A stretch of 64,000 nucleotides of DNA, from NCBI GenBank assembly GCA_965178125.1, contig OZ237750.1, positions 1,108,469 to 1,172,468 of the forward strand. The letters are read 5' to 3'. This DNA comes from Bilabrum cf. latius. Taxonomy: Eukaryota > Bigyra: Bicosoecida > Bigyra > Bicosoecida. The stretch's first letter is position 1. Every line of letters starts with the position of its first letter. Below are positions 24,723 to 35,448 of this stretch, one piece after another. Both the position numbers and the translations under genes were made by a program. Below the pieces are notes generated by a model that saw only the letters and a program-made list of their open reading frames with translations, did no database searches and was not told the DNA's origin.

Positions 24723-26186
24723 TCACATGCGCAAAATACCCTGTACAACGGGGTGCAGCAACATGTCTGCAACGAAGTGGTGAATCGGCAGCCGAGACGG
24801 GGCCTCTTCGACAGCGAGGTGCTGCGGCTCCGATTCACTGCGGCGCCTCCACACTGACAACCACCGACTAGATGGCTACGCTTCTGCCCAAACTGGAACA
24901 CTATCTGTACCAGCGCTAGTATCAGCCTTCACACCTCCATGGCTGTGTGCTGCTGCACATGCAGGTTCCCCTGCACCTGCGCCTGCACCTGCACCTGCAC
25001 CTGCACCTGCACCTGCACCTGCACCTGCACCTGCACCTGCACCTGCACCTGCACCTGCACCTGCTCCTGCTCCAGCACCTGCACCTACACTTCCACGCGC
25101 ATATGCACCAGAAGCAGCGGTAGGCCGTCGCACAGACTTGGCATTTACCCACACAGTTGCAAGCACCTCAGCATGCTGGGCTGCCCCGGGCACTGGTGCC
25201 AAAGTGACTGCACCAGCCCCCAGAGGAACTATTGGGGTGCCGCTCGTTTCGGTTGACGGAACCGCGCTGGGGTCTGCTGCTGCCGCGCTGGGGTCTGCTG
25301 CTGCCACGCTGGGGTCTGCTGCTGCCACGCTGGGGTCAGCTGCTGCCACGCTGGGGTCTGCTGCTGCCGCGCTGGGGTCTGCTGCTGCCGCGCTGGGGTC
25401 TGCTGCTGCCGCACTTGAGTGGCTACTATCGCTGCTATGAGTAAAAATATCGCGAGATGATGCATCTGGCAGGTATGGGCAGGCCTCTGCATCTACGACG
25501 TACAGCACCATCTTGGACTCGCGGAAGTAGACAGCCTAGGCCGATGGGCGGCGTGCTGCAGCGCGCATATGGTGAGCACCAGTGCACACTGGTCCAGCGG
25601 TTTTTTTCATAGGCCTAGGAGAGCACTATTCCTTCAGCCATCCCGCTAGCTTGCCTCGCTTTCCGGCGTGCAGCAGATGGCTCCCTGTCTCCTCGTCCCA
25701 CTCGCGGGCAGCAGTGGCCCAAGGGCCTTCATCATCAGCATCGCGCTTGCCTGCAGGAATCGACAGCGCAGCCCATAGCGACTTGCTGCGCTTGGATCGG
25801 CTCAGAGCTGCGAATTCTTTCTCCGGGATCGGACTCTACAACGGCCCACACTTAGCCGCCCAGTGCCAGCTTGGTGCACGTGTCAAACCGCCAGGACCAA
25901 CTGTAGATATGCTGCCAGGTGACTGAGTGACGTCCATTCCGCGGGCACGGCATTTGTGCACGCTCTTTAGTGAGTCTCTGTGCACATTTCCCCACTATCG
26001 AAGCTCCCACCCCAACAGCACTTGAGCGCTTGTCCTCGTCAACAATATACCGGCTGCCCGATACGCTTTCTAGTGATCATCATCAATATGATTCAGTTTT
26101 TGTGTTCTCGGCGAGTATAGCGCAGCTTTAATTCTCGTCCCGTAGAATCGTCCCCGCTGCGCAACGCGATGGTGGAGGAAACACAT
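24723..26186 (-). CDS. Nudix hydrolase with low-complexity tail
   Basis: With TAG as Gln, one frame runs from ATG 26186 (alternative ATG 25937) to TGA, giving 487 residues. AYRAAGILL and VLLGWE resemble the opening strands of a Nudix fold. The Nudix box follows an insertion: SIPAGKRDADDEGPWATAAREWDEETG at about residues 143-168, with E153, R161-E162 and E165-E166 in the metal-binding pattern. There is one extra residue between the first Gly and Glu. Nudix enzymes cleave nucleoside diphosphates linked to other moieties; the substrate cannot be told. The C-terminal half has repeated SAAAADP and a long Ala-Gly run, yet it ends in an ordered-looking HHFVADMLLHPVVQGILRM. The true N-terminus is uncertain; an upstream exon may exist. 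Confidence 0.65.
24960..25420 (-). repeat. Hexamer (Ala-Gly) and 21-bp (SAAAADP) coding repeats
   Basis: Two adjacent repeat tracts lie inside the Nudix gene. A GCACCT hexamer run (about 24965-25070) encodes Ala-Gly on the minus strand. Seven or more 21-bp units, consensus GCGCTGGGGTCTGCTGCTGC plus one C (about 25262-25415), encode AAAADPS. Confidence 0.85.
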
Positions 26187-26326
26187 CTTGTGAGTATCGC
26201 AGGAATCCACATTGAAGCTTCTGCAAGTACGAGCGGAATCACACCCTCATACTTGTAATCAATTGGTGTGCAAGCTCCGGCGAGCCTAGTTGCCAAAGCT
26301 AAGACTCCCTGGTTGACCGCAGACAT
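26093..26326 (-). CDS. Possible short exon or small ORF upstream of the Nudix gene
   Basis: A 77-codon ATG-initiated frame beginning MSAVNQGVLALATRLAGACT and ending in TGA overlaps the 5' end of the Nudix frame. Its composition (LAGACTPIDYKYEGVIPLVLAEA) looks protein-like and may be the real first exon of the Nudix gene, but no donor/acceptor pair in the right phase was found. Low confidence. Confidence 0.25.
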   Translation of the reverse strand: MSAVNQGVLALATRLAGACTPIDYKYEGVIPLVLAEASMWIPAILTRCVSSTIALRSGDDSTGRELKLRYTRREHKN

Positions 26327-26607
26327 GCTATCTCTCCATAGACGAGTTTTGCTTGTTCCAAGACGTCGTCAAGGGACTGTTTGTCTGGCATAACGGTTTC
26401 AAAAACGAAAACTTTATCCATTTGGTGTCGCAAGACCTGCAAGTATGAGTTTGGGCTGACTGCATTGGGCGCAGTTCCGGTTCCAGGTTCAACACGCCTG
26501 GCGGTGGCAGTTCATTTGGTTGGTTCTTTACCGTCAGGTTGAAGTTGGTACTTTCCAGGAAACTTACATGCATCGTGGTACGATGACTGAGAAGAAAGCG
26601 AGCCGAA
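26187..26607. other. Intergenic region between Nudix and KH genes
   Basis: This 421-bp gap on the minus-strand side holds the 3' UTR of the KH gene, the Nudix promoter, and part of the short ORF at 26093-26326. No RNA gene or repeat was recognised. Confidence 0.4.
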
Positions 26608-27747
26608 TCATTGCGGAGGGTACTGGTACCCTTGCTGCTGCCCGCCTCCTTGCTGGGGCTGCTGCTGATAATACCCCTGCGCTTGCGGCTGCTGCTGATA
26701 GTAACCCTGTGCTTGGGGAGCCGCATACCCACCCCCCATTCCTCCGTAAGCCCCAGCACCCATGGCTCCACCGGCTGGCATGCCTGCCGCCTATCCGTAC
26801 CCACCCTGCTGCATGCCGCCGTACCCACCCGCGCCCTGCCCACCGTAAGCACCAGCCCCATAGACCCCTGCCCCAGCTCCAGCTCCCGCCCCATACCCCC
26901 CACCTCCTCCGTACCCACCGCCACCGTACCCACCCCCGGGCGGCCCGCTGCGGATGCCCATCTGGGCCTCCTGCACCTTCTGCTGGATCATCTGCACGGC
27001 CATGGCGACCGCTGCCGGGGCGCCAGTCACGCGCACCATGCGCTCAGCGCCTGTGGGGTCCCTTGGGATCTGTATGGACGCGCCCGAACGCGCCTGCATG
27101 TCCTGCACCACGGAGCCCCCCCTCCCGATGAGCGCACCCACGGTATCGTTGGGCACTGGGACCGTCTGGCCGGGCACGTCTGCACCGGGCGCGCCGCCAG
27201 ACTGCCTCGCCTCATCGGCAGCCAGCAGCCCGAATACCTCCTCCTGGGCGGCCTTGGCAGCCGCCTCTGTCGGGGCGGTGATGACTACAGTCCGGCTGGT
27301 TGGGTCGTCGGCGTCGGGCGCCCTGGGCACGTCCAGGTGCGCACCCGTCCTGTCCTGGATCCCGCGGATGGTGCGCCCCCCGCGCCCAATGACCAGTCCC
27401 GTCTTGTTGTCGGGGATCTTGCAACGAACGGACGGGCCAGCCGTGACCCGGCCCGCGCCCGCGCCCCCGGCCTCCCCACCCTGGGCCATCATCTGCATCT
27501 TCTGCGAAACGAGCCCGTCAATCTCGGCCTTCGCTGCAGCCACGCCAGCCGCAGGGCCCGAGATAGTGACAGTCCTGGGGCGATCGGGCGCGGCCATGGG
27601 GTCCCTCGAGTCCTGGTCCACCTTGATGGTGCACTGCGTGCGGGCCTGCAGAGCGCGGATGTTCTCACCACCACGACCGATCACGCTGCCGATTAGCGTG
27701 TTGGGCACCGCCATAACCTCCATTGCATCTGACCCCGCGCCCACTGC

Positions 27748-27784
<37 letters not shown>

Positions 27785-28491
27785 GCACCGTACCCCATGC
27801 CACCGCTGGCGGCCCCCGTAGCTGAGGGTGGAGGGGCGAGCCCAAGGCCAGCAGCTGCCGCCTGCGCTGCTGCTCTGCCGGCTGCCAGAGGATCATGGGC
27901 CGGCGCTGGCGCTGTGGCTGTTGGTTGGCTTGCCCCAGACTCCAGTCGCGCAGCCTTTGCGGCGGAAGCATCTTCCGACTCGTCGGCACCCTCACGCGGC
28001 CTCTTGGCTCCCACCGCAGGGCCTCCTTCTTGGGCCTCTGAGGACTGTCCAGCCTTGGCAGCAAGTTGCTGCGCGAGCTGCTAAGCGCGCTATTTGGCTA
28101 CCTCTGCCGCAGAGACATCTGCTGAAGATGAGGACGATTCGGAAGCCGGGGCGGCGGGAGCGTCTGAGCTGTCCACAGCTGCATTTCCATCCGCTGCAGC
28201 ACCAGCGCCCTCTACTGGACGCTCAGTTGATGCATCTTCAGCAGATTCCTCCTTGGTCTGTCCTTCTGAGTCCTATTCGTTCCCATTGGCTGCTGCAGCT
28301 TCACCACCAGCATCAGGGGATTCAGAGACTGCCTCAGGGGCTGACCCGCTTGCGTCTTCCAACTATGCGTCCACGGTTATCCCTGGATCTTCTGGACTTA
28401 CTTGGGATTGCCCTGTCGCAGTCTGCTGCTCCTCACCCTCGGCAACTGGTGCCTCTGTATTTTTCGGTTCCGAAGTCTCTGGCGCCGCCAT
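26608..28491 (-). CDS. Three-KH-domain RNA/ssDNA-binding protein (FUBP/KSRP-like)
   Basis: This is a single-exon 627-residue frame from ATG 28491 to TGA, including five in-frame TAGs. The N-terminal 250 residues are acidic and Ala/Glu/Gln-rich, with an Arg/Gln helix (AKQRAQQLAQQLAAK, two of the Gln from TAG) and a poly-Ser run. Three KH domains follow, each with the GRGG loop: about residues 256-325 (VIGRGGENIRALQ), 358-425 (VIGRGGRTIRGIQ) and 444-512 (LIGRGGSVVQDMQ). The C-terminus is Gly/Tyr then Gln-rich (GYYQQQPQ). This matches far-upstream-element-binding and KSRP-type proteins, which bind U/AU-rich single strands in mRNA turnover, splicing or transcription. Exact orthology is not claimed. 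Confidence 0.85.
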
Positions 28492-28870
28492 GCTGCACAA
28501 CTTGTACAGAATCTATGTATTCTCAGTTTACCACAGAAAACCTCGTAAGCACCCCAAAAGAATAGTAATTATCGGACCAAAAATCTGATTCTATCTTTCG
28601 TTACGCGCCAATAAGGCCGCGACTGTTAAGGGAAGCTGTGCAATATATTAGCACGGTACAATCACTGCTCCAATCTGTATTACTACCCACGAACGAACAT
28701 AATTCCTGTTTGCGTTTAAACCAGAGCATCAAGGATGGTGAGATTAATCTGTAGTGGTTTCAACTGTATATCAATGCGCGCTATGTGCCTGTCATTGAAC
28801 GAATCGGTTTTAATGGCTGCGGTGTGACCTTGCATCCTGCTGCTGCTTGCTGTCCGGCATCTCGCAGTCA
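28492..28870. promoter_or_regulatory. Divergent promoter region, KH protein / SmB
   Basis: This 379-bp region is relatively AT-rich and lies between two divergent starts (28491 minus, 28871 plus). It presumably contains both promoters and 5' UTRs. No specific element was identified. Confidence 0.4.
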
Positions 28871-29494
28871 ATGGTAAAGAGCTCCAAGCTATTGAAGCTC
28901 ATCAACTATAGGTTGAGGGTTACAATTAAGGATGGCCGTCAATTGGTGGGAACTCTGCTGGCCTTCGATCGCCACATGAATCTTGTCCTGGGTGATTGCG
29001 AGGAGTAGAGGAAAACCCGGCAAAAAATAGCCGGATCAACGAAGGCTCTCGATTAGACCTTGAAGCGAATGCTCGGTCTCATACTTTTGCGGGGCGAGAA
29101 CGTTGTGTGTATGCAGGTAGACTCGCCACCCCGCGGTAGAGTTGCGAAGTTGCCTGACAAGCCGGGCCCCGGCACGGCAAGGCCGGCTGGGCGGGGTGCT
29201 GGGGTTGGTTCAGTTGGTCCTGGAGCCCCGCCTGGCTTTGCTTCTAACGCAATGGGCATGCCTGCACCTGGACTGGGAGCCCCCATGCCCTCGGCGATGA
29301 TGCCAATGGGCGGTGCTGGTAGGGGGGTACCGTCCACAGCAGCGGCACATGCCTCGTCAGCATAGGCTGGGCAGCCAGTTGGGGCCATGGGTGGAGCATC
29401 AGGGCAAGCCTTGGGTGCTGCTGCGCTTGCACCAGGAGCACCGGCCGGGAACGGGAGCGCTGCGTCCTCAGCTATGCAGTCGGGGGTATCCTGA
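28871..29494 (+). CDS. SNRPB: Small nuclear ribonucleoprotein SmB/B'
   Basis: SmB is a core subunit of the heptameric Sm ring on U1, U2, U4 and U5 snRNAs. The protein begins MVKSSKLLKLINYRLRVTIK; Sm motif 1 is DGRQLVGTLLAFDRHMNLVL and Sm motif 2 is LGLILLRGENVVCMQV. A Pro/Gly/Ala/Met-rich tail follows, as usual for SmB. Three in-frame TAGs occur: one in DCEE-Q-RK, where animals have Phe, one before TLKRMLG, and one in the tail. The 207 residues end in TGA. The Phe-versus-Gln position is the least comfortable site for the Gln assignment in the window, but it is a variable surface position. Confidence 0.92.
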
Positions 29495-29731
29495 CCCCAC
29501 TTGAGGCCAAGAAATGTGATTTCCCTCTGATGTGCTACTGCCAGAGTGGTACTACATTATATTTACGTTTGATTGCGTGTTGTATCAGGGCCTTAGGCGC
29601 AGCCAACTGATCCAAGTAGTCTACCCCACTGGTTGGTCTTGCTCATAGTTTTACCCTACAAAACAAAATACAGATAAATGCAATGGGCATCAAGCTTCAG
29701 TCCGCGACACCACTAGCCCACTGCTGCACAA

Positions 29732-30321
29732 ATGGTAAGGTTTCGAGTCAATCTTCGGCCTATCGTATTCTTCTGAAATGCTTGGTTCGACCTAGAGGCA
29801 TTTGAACACTAGTGATAGCTCGATATACGGCACAAGAAAGTGATCAGTTTGGTGCTTCCCAAGCCACCCGCGAACAATTCGAGTTGTTTTGTCTTCGCAG
29901 TCTTACGCCAGATCTGCATCGGTTGTTGCTCGATCAGCGGCTCGTGGAGCCCGCATGGCGCCTGCGCAAGTGCGCGGAGTTCAGAGGCGTTTCAGCAGCG
30001 AAAACCCAGGAGACGCTGGAGGTGAGCTCGCCAGGGCTCCACAATTCGGGTCAACCCATGCAATGCATAATTAATGATAAGCTTTTGCCAGTTTTGTTAC
30101 CCTTAAGATTCGCAGAGACCACCAACATGTGGTGGAAGATCTCATTGGCGTCTGCCGCGGTTGTTGTTATTCCCACAACCGCCATCATGACTTACATCGA
30201 GGCAACACACCCCCATCACCCCAAGCAAATGTACCCCCACATGGGTATTCGAGCGAAGCCATTCCCCTGGGGCAAGTGCGATGTGTTTGATGCAGCTTGC
30301 AAGAGCGGGGAGACGCACTGA
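29732..30321 (+). CDS. COX6A: Cytochrome c oxidase subunit 6A (exons 29732-29734, 29901-30021, 30116-30321)
   Basis: COX6A is a nuclear-encoded single-pass inner-membrane subunit of respiratory complex IV. Exon 1 contributes only the ATG, followed directly by a GTAAGG donor. Introns are 166 nt (to CTTCGCAG) and 94 nt (GTGAGC to ATTCGCAG). The mature model is 109 residues. It has an Arg/Ser-rich mitochondrial presequence (SYARSASVVARSAARGARM), a transmembrane helix at MWWKISLASAAVVVIPTTAI, and the family signature YPHMGIRAKPFPWG. It ends in TGA. No in-frame TAG. Continuous translation would place a non-coding stretch in the middle, so both introns are well supported. Confidence 0.92.
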
Positions 30322-30683
30322 GCCATCGGACCTCACCAAGGAGTACTGGGGCGCCTGCAGCGAGTCTGGGTGTATGTGATAGGCCATGCGTGGCGTGGTA
30401 TTTGGATTTGATTAGAGGTGCCGTGGATGTGGGCGAGGCTTGTGTAGCGGGTGCCCCCCAACTGTTTTTTCAGTTAGTATTGGCCAGACCGCACAAGTTG
30501 GCAAGTAGCAATCCCCCACCTTCTTGATACCCGGACAAATCAAATGCGTTATCGTCTTGCTAGCATCCTAGGCCAGCCTAAAGCATAGACTACTCCAGCC
30601 GAGATTCGGAATCAAAACTAAACCGCTGAAGGCTGTTTCTCGGCAAAATTCAAGATTCCTATCCTATCCGAGTGCCAAGTTTG
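30322..30683. other. Intergenic region, COX6A to mitochondrial membrane protein
   Basis: The 362-bp gap between two plus-strand genes holds the COX6A 3' UTR and the next promoter. No coding or RNA feature was recognised. Confidence 0.4.
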
Positions 30684-32393
30684 ATGCTAAGTCGATTGCG
30701 CCGTGCCGTGCCAAGATCAATCCCGGCCGGCCGCCATCCAAACCTCAGCCGAAGTATCGCGGTGCTCTGTATCCAGTAGACGCCAGTAAACTGCAGTACC
30801 GGGCTTGCCAGGGGTTTCCCCCATCGCAAAAGGAGTATCGCATCAAGTGCCGCTGTGCTGAGAAGGAGGAACTCGCTCGGCGTTGGTAAAGCCGAACAGT
30901 ACGGCGTGAGAGTTCCATGGCGTGGGATTGCGCTTGGAGTTGGAGGGCTTCTAATCATCGGAGGAGTTATCTGGCTCATATCTCCTCTTATTATTCCCGC
31001 ATTGTGCATTGGCGCTTCTCTGTTTGCGATGCGCTGGCTTTTGCAAAGGTCCCCAGCGCGCGTTCAGAATTCTGTGGCTCGTGCACGCCATATTTTGTCT
31101 ACCCAAGTTCGTCAAACCAACTCTAAGGTACGAGACAGTGCCTAGATGGCATATGTCAATTCCCTATGGAAAGAAGAAGTAGCAAAGCGGGTGGGAAGCA
31201 AAGTTGCTGCGGGTCTATACTTGGGCGAACTGCTCAAGAACGTCGGGATGGAAATTGCGCTGCAGCACGAATCGGTTGCGCGGGCTACTGGGGGTTAGCC
31301 AATTGGAATTGCATCAGCCTGGCATGACGACGCAGACGTGCGCGTGTATATCAAAGATGGTAGGCGAGTTGCCGACGTGTCCTTGCCAATGCCGGTGGCC
31401 GGAGCTGGCGACTGCCGACTTGAATACCGTGCTCTACTCGACGAGGTTGGGCCAGATGGGCTGATTGTATGGCCCACACCAGAGGAAGAAGCAAGCGGAG
31501 AGGAGTTCGGGGGCGCCTTTATGTCGATGGGCGAGGTGCGGCAGCATTCGACGGGTGGTGCGTCCAGTTCGCGAGCCAGTGATCGCGACGGCGGGCCCGA
31601 GGAGGTGCTCGACGTAGTGCGGGATAAAGGACGGTCTGTGTACAAGTCGATCCAGAGCGCAGCTAGCTTTGCTGGCTGGGCGGGATCAGTGGGCGCTCGG
31701 CTAGCCTGGCGCTTGAGCCAAGTGGCTGCAGCAACAGCCACCGGATCACTGACTCCAAAGGACGGCGTGAATCTTGACGGGAGCGCCCCACCTACTCATG
31801 TGTCTGGGTATCCTGCAGTCCCAGTCTGGGTAGGCTCCGCGGTGGAGGCCATGCCCGAGATGGTGGTGCACGTGCAGAGCTGCGACGTGGTGCTGCCTGG
31901 TGGCAACCGAGTGGACGTCACGCAGTGGGCCTCGGGGGAGTACGTCGGGCACGAGCTGCTGGCAGACGCCTGGGAGGACGTGGACAGCGGGCTCGGTAGG
32001 GAGGCTCAGCGGGGTGAGGGTGCGCCGAACGGTGCGGATGGGGCTGGCGGCGGGCACCCGTTCGAGGGTCTCTCCGGGGACATGCGTGAGGCCCGCGACT
32101 AGACCTTGGCGCTGCTGCAGGATAAGCATCGAGAGAGACTGCTCCTGTACCGAGCGGCGGGGGGCGCGTGGCAGCCCAGGGACTAGGATGAAGCCCGCGC
32201 TGCCATCGTGCGGGCGCACGGCCGAGGTAGTCGGGGCAAACCGAAGGGGCAAAGGCAAGGGCATGGGCGCAGTGCTGGTGCGCGGGGAGGTGCATCGCAG
32301 CGGGCCATGGGGGCTGTAGGTGTGAGTGCTGAGCGCGTGGTGGATGCAGACTTTAGAGAAGTGCCATCACAGCAAGGGAGCGGCAGACAATGA
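30684..32393 (+). CDS. Mitochondrial-type membrane protein, unknown
   Basis: This is a single-exon 569-residue frame with five or more TAGs. The N-terminus MLSRLRRAVPRSIPAGRHP is Arg-rich and lacks acidic residues, a good mitochondrial targeting sequence. At about residues 80-110 two adjacent hydrophobic segments appear (GIALGVGGLLIIGGVIWL and SPLIIPALCIGASLFAM). The remaining soluble part includes a beta-rich region, DADVRVYIKDGRRVADVSLP with CRLEYRALL, then VWPTPEEEAS and a second domain around VHVQSCDVVLPGGNRVDVTQ. The C-terminus is basic, Gly/Arg-rich. Family not recognised. Location in the inner or outer mitochondrial membrane is inferred. Confidence 0.65.
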
Positions 32394-32651
32394 CAAAAAA
32401 AAGTCGGGTGGTGTGCAACTGGAGGAGCAGATCTGGAAATGATTGATGCACAGGCAACCAGTAATGCTAGTAAGCTGATGTGGCAACTACAAACGGATAT
32501 TTTAACTACACCAAGGCCTCACTGCGCATGAATTGGTGGTAGCCCCCCGGGACCTCATGTTGGTCGTCACGACATCCCAATAGCTGCATCGGCACACCCA
32601 CACTCTGGCAGCACCAGCCAAGCACCAAGTGTTATCGCCATACCCACAGAC

Positions 32652-35448
32652 ATGAGTAGCTTCGTGGACGAAACGGCGGACAAGTTGGCGTACCTATTGA
32701 AGGAGCACGTAAGATGGCTTGTGGCGAAAGTCTGCAACCCGAGCACGTCACTTGGACGGTGGCCTGTGCGCTATTCCAACTCTCGTATTTCGCAGAGAAC
32801 AACAAGAGCAATTACAAGTTTATCATTTCGCAACGTCCAGGGAAGCAAAATCGCCTGTGCTGGCATGGCACTGGATTGCGCTATAAAAGCAACTTGCGGT
32901 GCGTTCAGGGCTATTCATGCGACAGACTGCCTCCTTCTGCTGATGCTAAGTGTCCCAGCCATAGTTTTGTCGAATCCACTTGCAACGCGCAGATTTCCCG
33001 TCGGGGCGGCGATCTGCTTGGTCCTCCGTCGAGTCTTGCACAGCATCGCCCGACTTTAGGTGGCCACTCCTGTCTACCACAGCTGACAAGGCGCTTATCA
33101 AGGCTTCGATTGAGCTTTTCTGCAGAGCTCCAGGTCGGAGTGCTGCGCGCTGCACCGGCGGAGCTGCCGCTGCATCGTCCCGTGCACCCCCAGACATTCC
33201 AGACGGGAATTGGATGGCAGTGGCTGAGGTAGACATAGAGCTCAACAAAATAATCCATATTGGCCTAGATGTGCTGGATCTATCCGCCATGGAAGAATAT
33301 TCGCCAGCATTGCCTGCGAACGCGTGGTTTGTCGAGCTGCTCGACGGCTTCTACTGCGATCTCCCAACCGCACAGTGCCTCGCTGCTGTGCGGCCTTTGC
33401 CCAGCTAGCCCCCGCCCCCACCGGACTACTGCGGTACAGTGCCCCCCGATCTACCAGACGCCACTCTCAGGCTTCAAACTAGGGAGTCGGCCCGTGATCC
33501 CATACCGAGCAGCGGCAGTGCGTCGGCAGATCGTGATACCACTGGAGGCTCTCGCTGGGCCCTTTCCAACGGCGCAGTACCGAATTTGCAGGACGCAGTG
33601 GATGTCGCTGATATATCCGCATCGTATCCGGCGTCTGTAGCTGTGTCTGCGGCATGGTCGGGCGGCAATGATGACCGGGAGAGGCCGGCACCGGCACCGG
33701 CAGCCGACCAGTCCTCTGCGCCCAACGGTGATGGGCGGCCTGGGTCTGTGCCTGCCAGAAGATCCACCTCACTGACAAGCGGGGGGCTGCCAGCCGTAGC
33801 CCCGTCCATCATTCGGCGTCCCAGCGATGCCACGTCTGTGGGCTCTCGCTCCTCCAGGCGATCCGGCGGAGGGACACGAAGTCGGGCGGGCCCCACTCGA
33901 CACAGGAAGCGTACCAGGCGAGGAGTCGGGTCCCAGTTGCGGTCCCGGCTGGTCGCGCGGCCGTAGATCAGGGGTGGGCCCGACTGCGACCCTGTGCTTG
34001 ACTGCGGCGAGCTGCGTCTTGACTTGGCCATGGACGCAGCGGCAGCACTCACGGACCTTCAGGCCGAGTCGGGGGCGTTGGCGGCGCAGCTGGCTCGTGC
34101 TCGAGCCGTGCGGTCAGGAGCTGGGAACTCGTCCAGTCTCTCTTCTGCTGACTGTAGAAGGGCGGCGTTGGCGCAGCAGCTCGCCCGCTTGCGTGCTCGC
34201 AACCAGGACTTGGAGCGGGAGCAGGAGGAGGACCTGCGGCGGATCGGGGGAGCCTTACAGAACCACCATGGCTAGCGTGGCCGCGCAAAGGCCCCTGCTG
34301 CTAAAGCGCTCGGTTTATCCGGGCAAGAGGCATCGTCAGGTGGAGTTGGCCATTCCAGTCTTCTAGAATCGGAAGTGCGGGCTATGAGCGCTGCCTCCGC
34401 TGCAGCGGAGTGGCGCAGGCACGTGTGTCGCCGCCGATATGAACTGCTGTCCTAGGTCTGGCAGGAGTTTTAGCTGGCAGAAGTCTCGTCGGACCGGACG
34501 CACACCATTCGTGGGATTACGCCGCAGTCGCGTCCACCGTCCGATTTGAAACCAGACTCGGCTGAAGCAGAGCAGTCTGCAACTGCCAACGGCTATGCGG
34601 CTCAGCTGGTCGCGCTGACCAGCAAAATCGCCGGAGTGCCTCTGAGGTTCACACCCGTGTTCGCCGAGTCTCGATCGTATGTCCTGGACGACGCCACAAG
34701 GCGTCCCGCTGCTCGATGGCCGCTGTTCCTTGCCAAGAGCGGCGGGGCTGCAGCCTCCCTTGCCATGGAGAGGGGCGAGTCAGCTCTCAAGGCGTGCGTA
34801 GGGCAGCTGACTGAGGCTGCGGTGCTGGTGAGGGCCAGGGCCCACGCTGCAGGCGGCGGGCGTGCAGTGGAGCGGCCAGCTGCCGAGCTACCTGCCACTG
34901 AGCCCGCCGTGAGTCGGTGCATCGGCGGCACGGTCTTGAGTGGTCTGTACCAGCTCGGGGGCAAGTTGCGATACCTGGCAGCGGCTGCCTTCGGAGGGCC
35001 GCTGCCCCTGCACGTACCCAGTGGCACTGCCAGTGATTCATCGGATGATCTGTATCAGTGGGTGGCCGGGTAGATTTCAGAAAGTATGTCGAGGGGCATC
35101 GATTCGGAATCCGCGCGACTGGCCTGGTCCGAACGGAGCTTGTGGCCGCTGCGGCCGACTCTGCTGGGGTTGGGAGATCCAAGCCTGAGACACTCTTCGG
35201 TCGCTGGCTCGCAGGCTGGAAATTCCAGGGCAGTCGTCGGTAGCTCGGAACCGTGTTCAAAAGCCAGACCGCCCTCACGCACCGGTTCAGCTTACGTAGA
35301 ACGTGGCCAGGTTGAGGCGGCTCCGGGTTCTCCGTCAGCAAAGAGCACGGCTGCACAGGCCAGCACGGGCAGACAGGCGCCAGAGGCGCAAAGCAATAGC
35401 CGTGCAATCGAGGCTGCAGCTGCCTCGCTTGTGGCTACCTTAGGATGA
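32652..35448 (+). CDS. UVRAG: UVRAG/VPS38-like subunit of PI3K complex II (exons 32652-32708, 32796-32949, 32993-35448)
   Basis: UVRAG (yeast Vps38) directs the VPS34-VPS15-Beclin complex to endosomes. Exon 1 ends at GTAAGA; intron 1 is 87 nt (to ATTTCGCAG). Intron 2 is only 43 nt (GTGTCC...GCGCAG) and less certain, though it fixes both frame and C2 spacing. The C2-like domain includes SPDFRWPLL, LIKASIELFCR, AEVDIELNKIIHIGLDVLDL and ANAWFVELLDGFYC. A Ser/Arg-rich stretch and a coiled coil with LARLRARNQDLEREQEEDLR follow. The C-terminal domain has NGYAAQLVALTSKIAGVPLR and FAESRSYVLDD, closely matching UVRAG ([20 protein letters not shown]...SRS). It is 888 residues with several TAGs. Its TGA overlaps the next gene's ATG. 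Confidence 0.82.
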
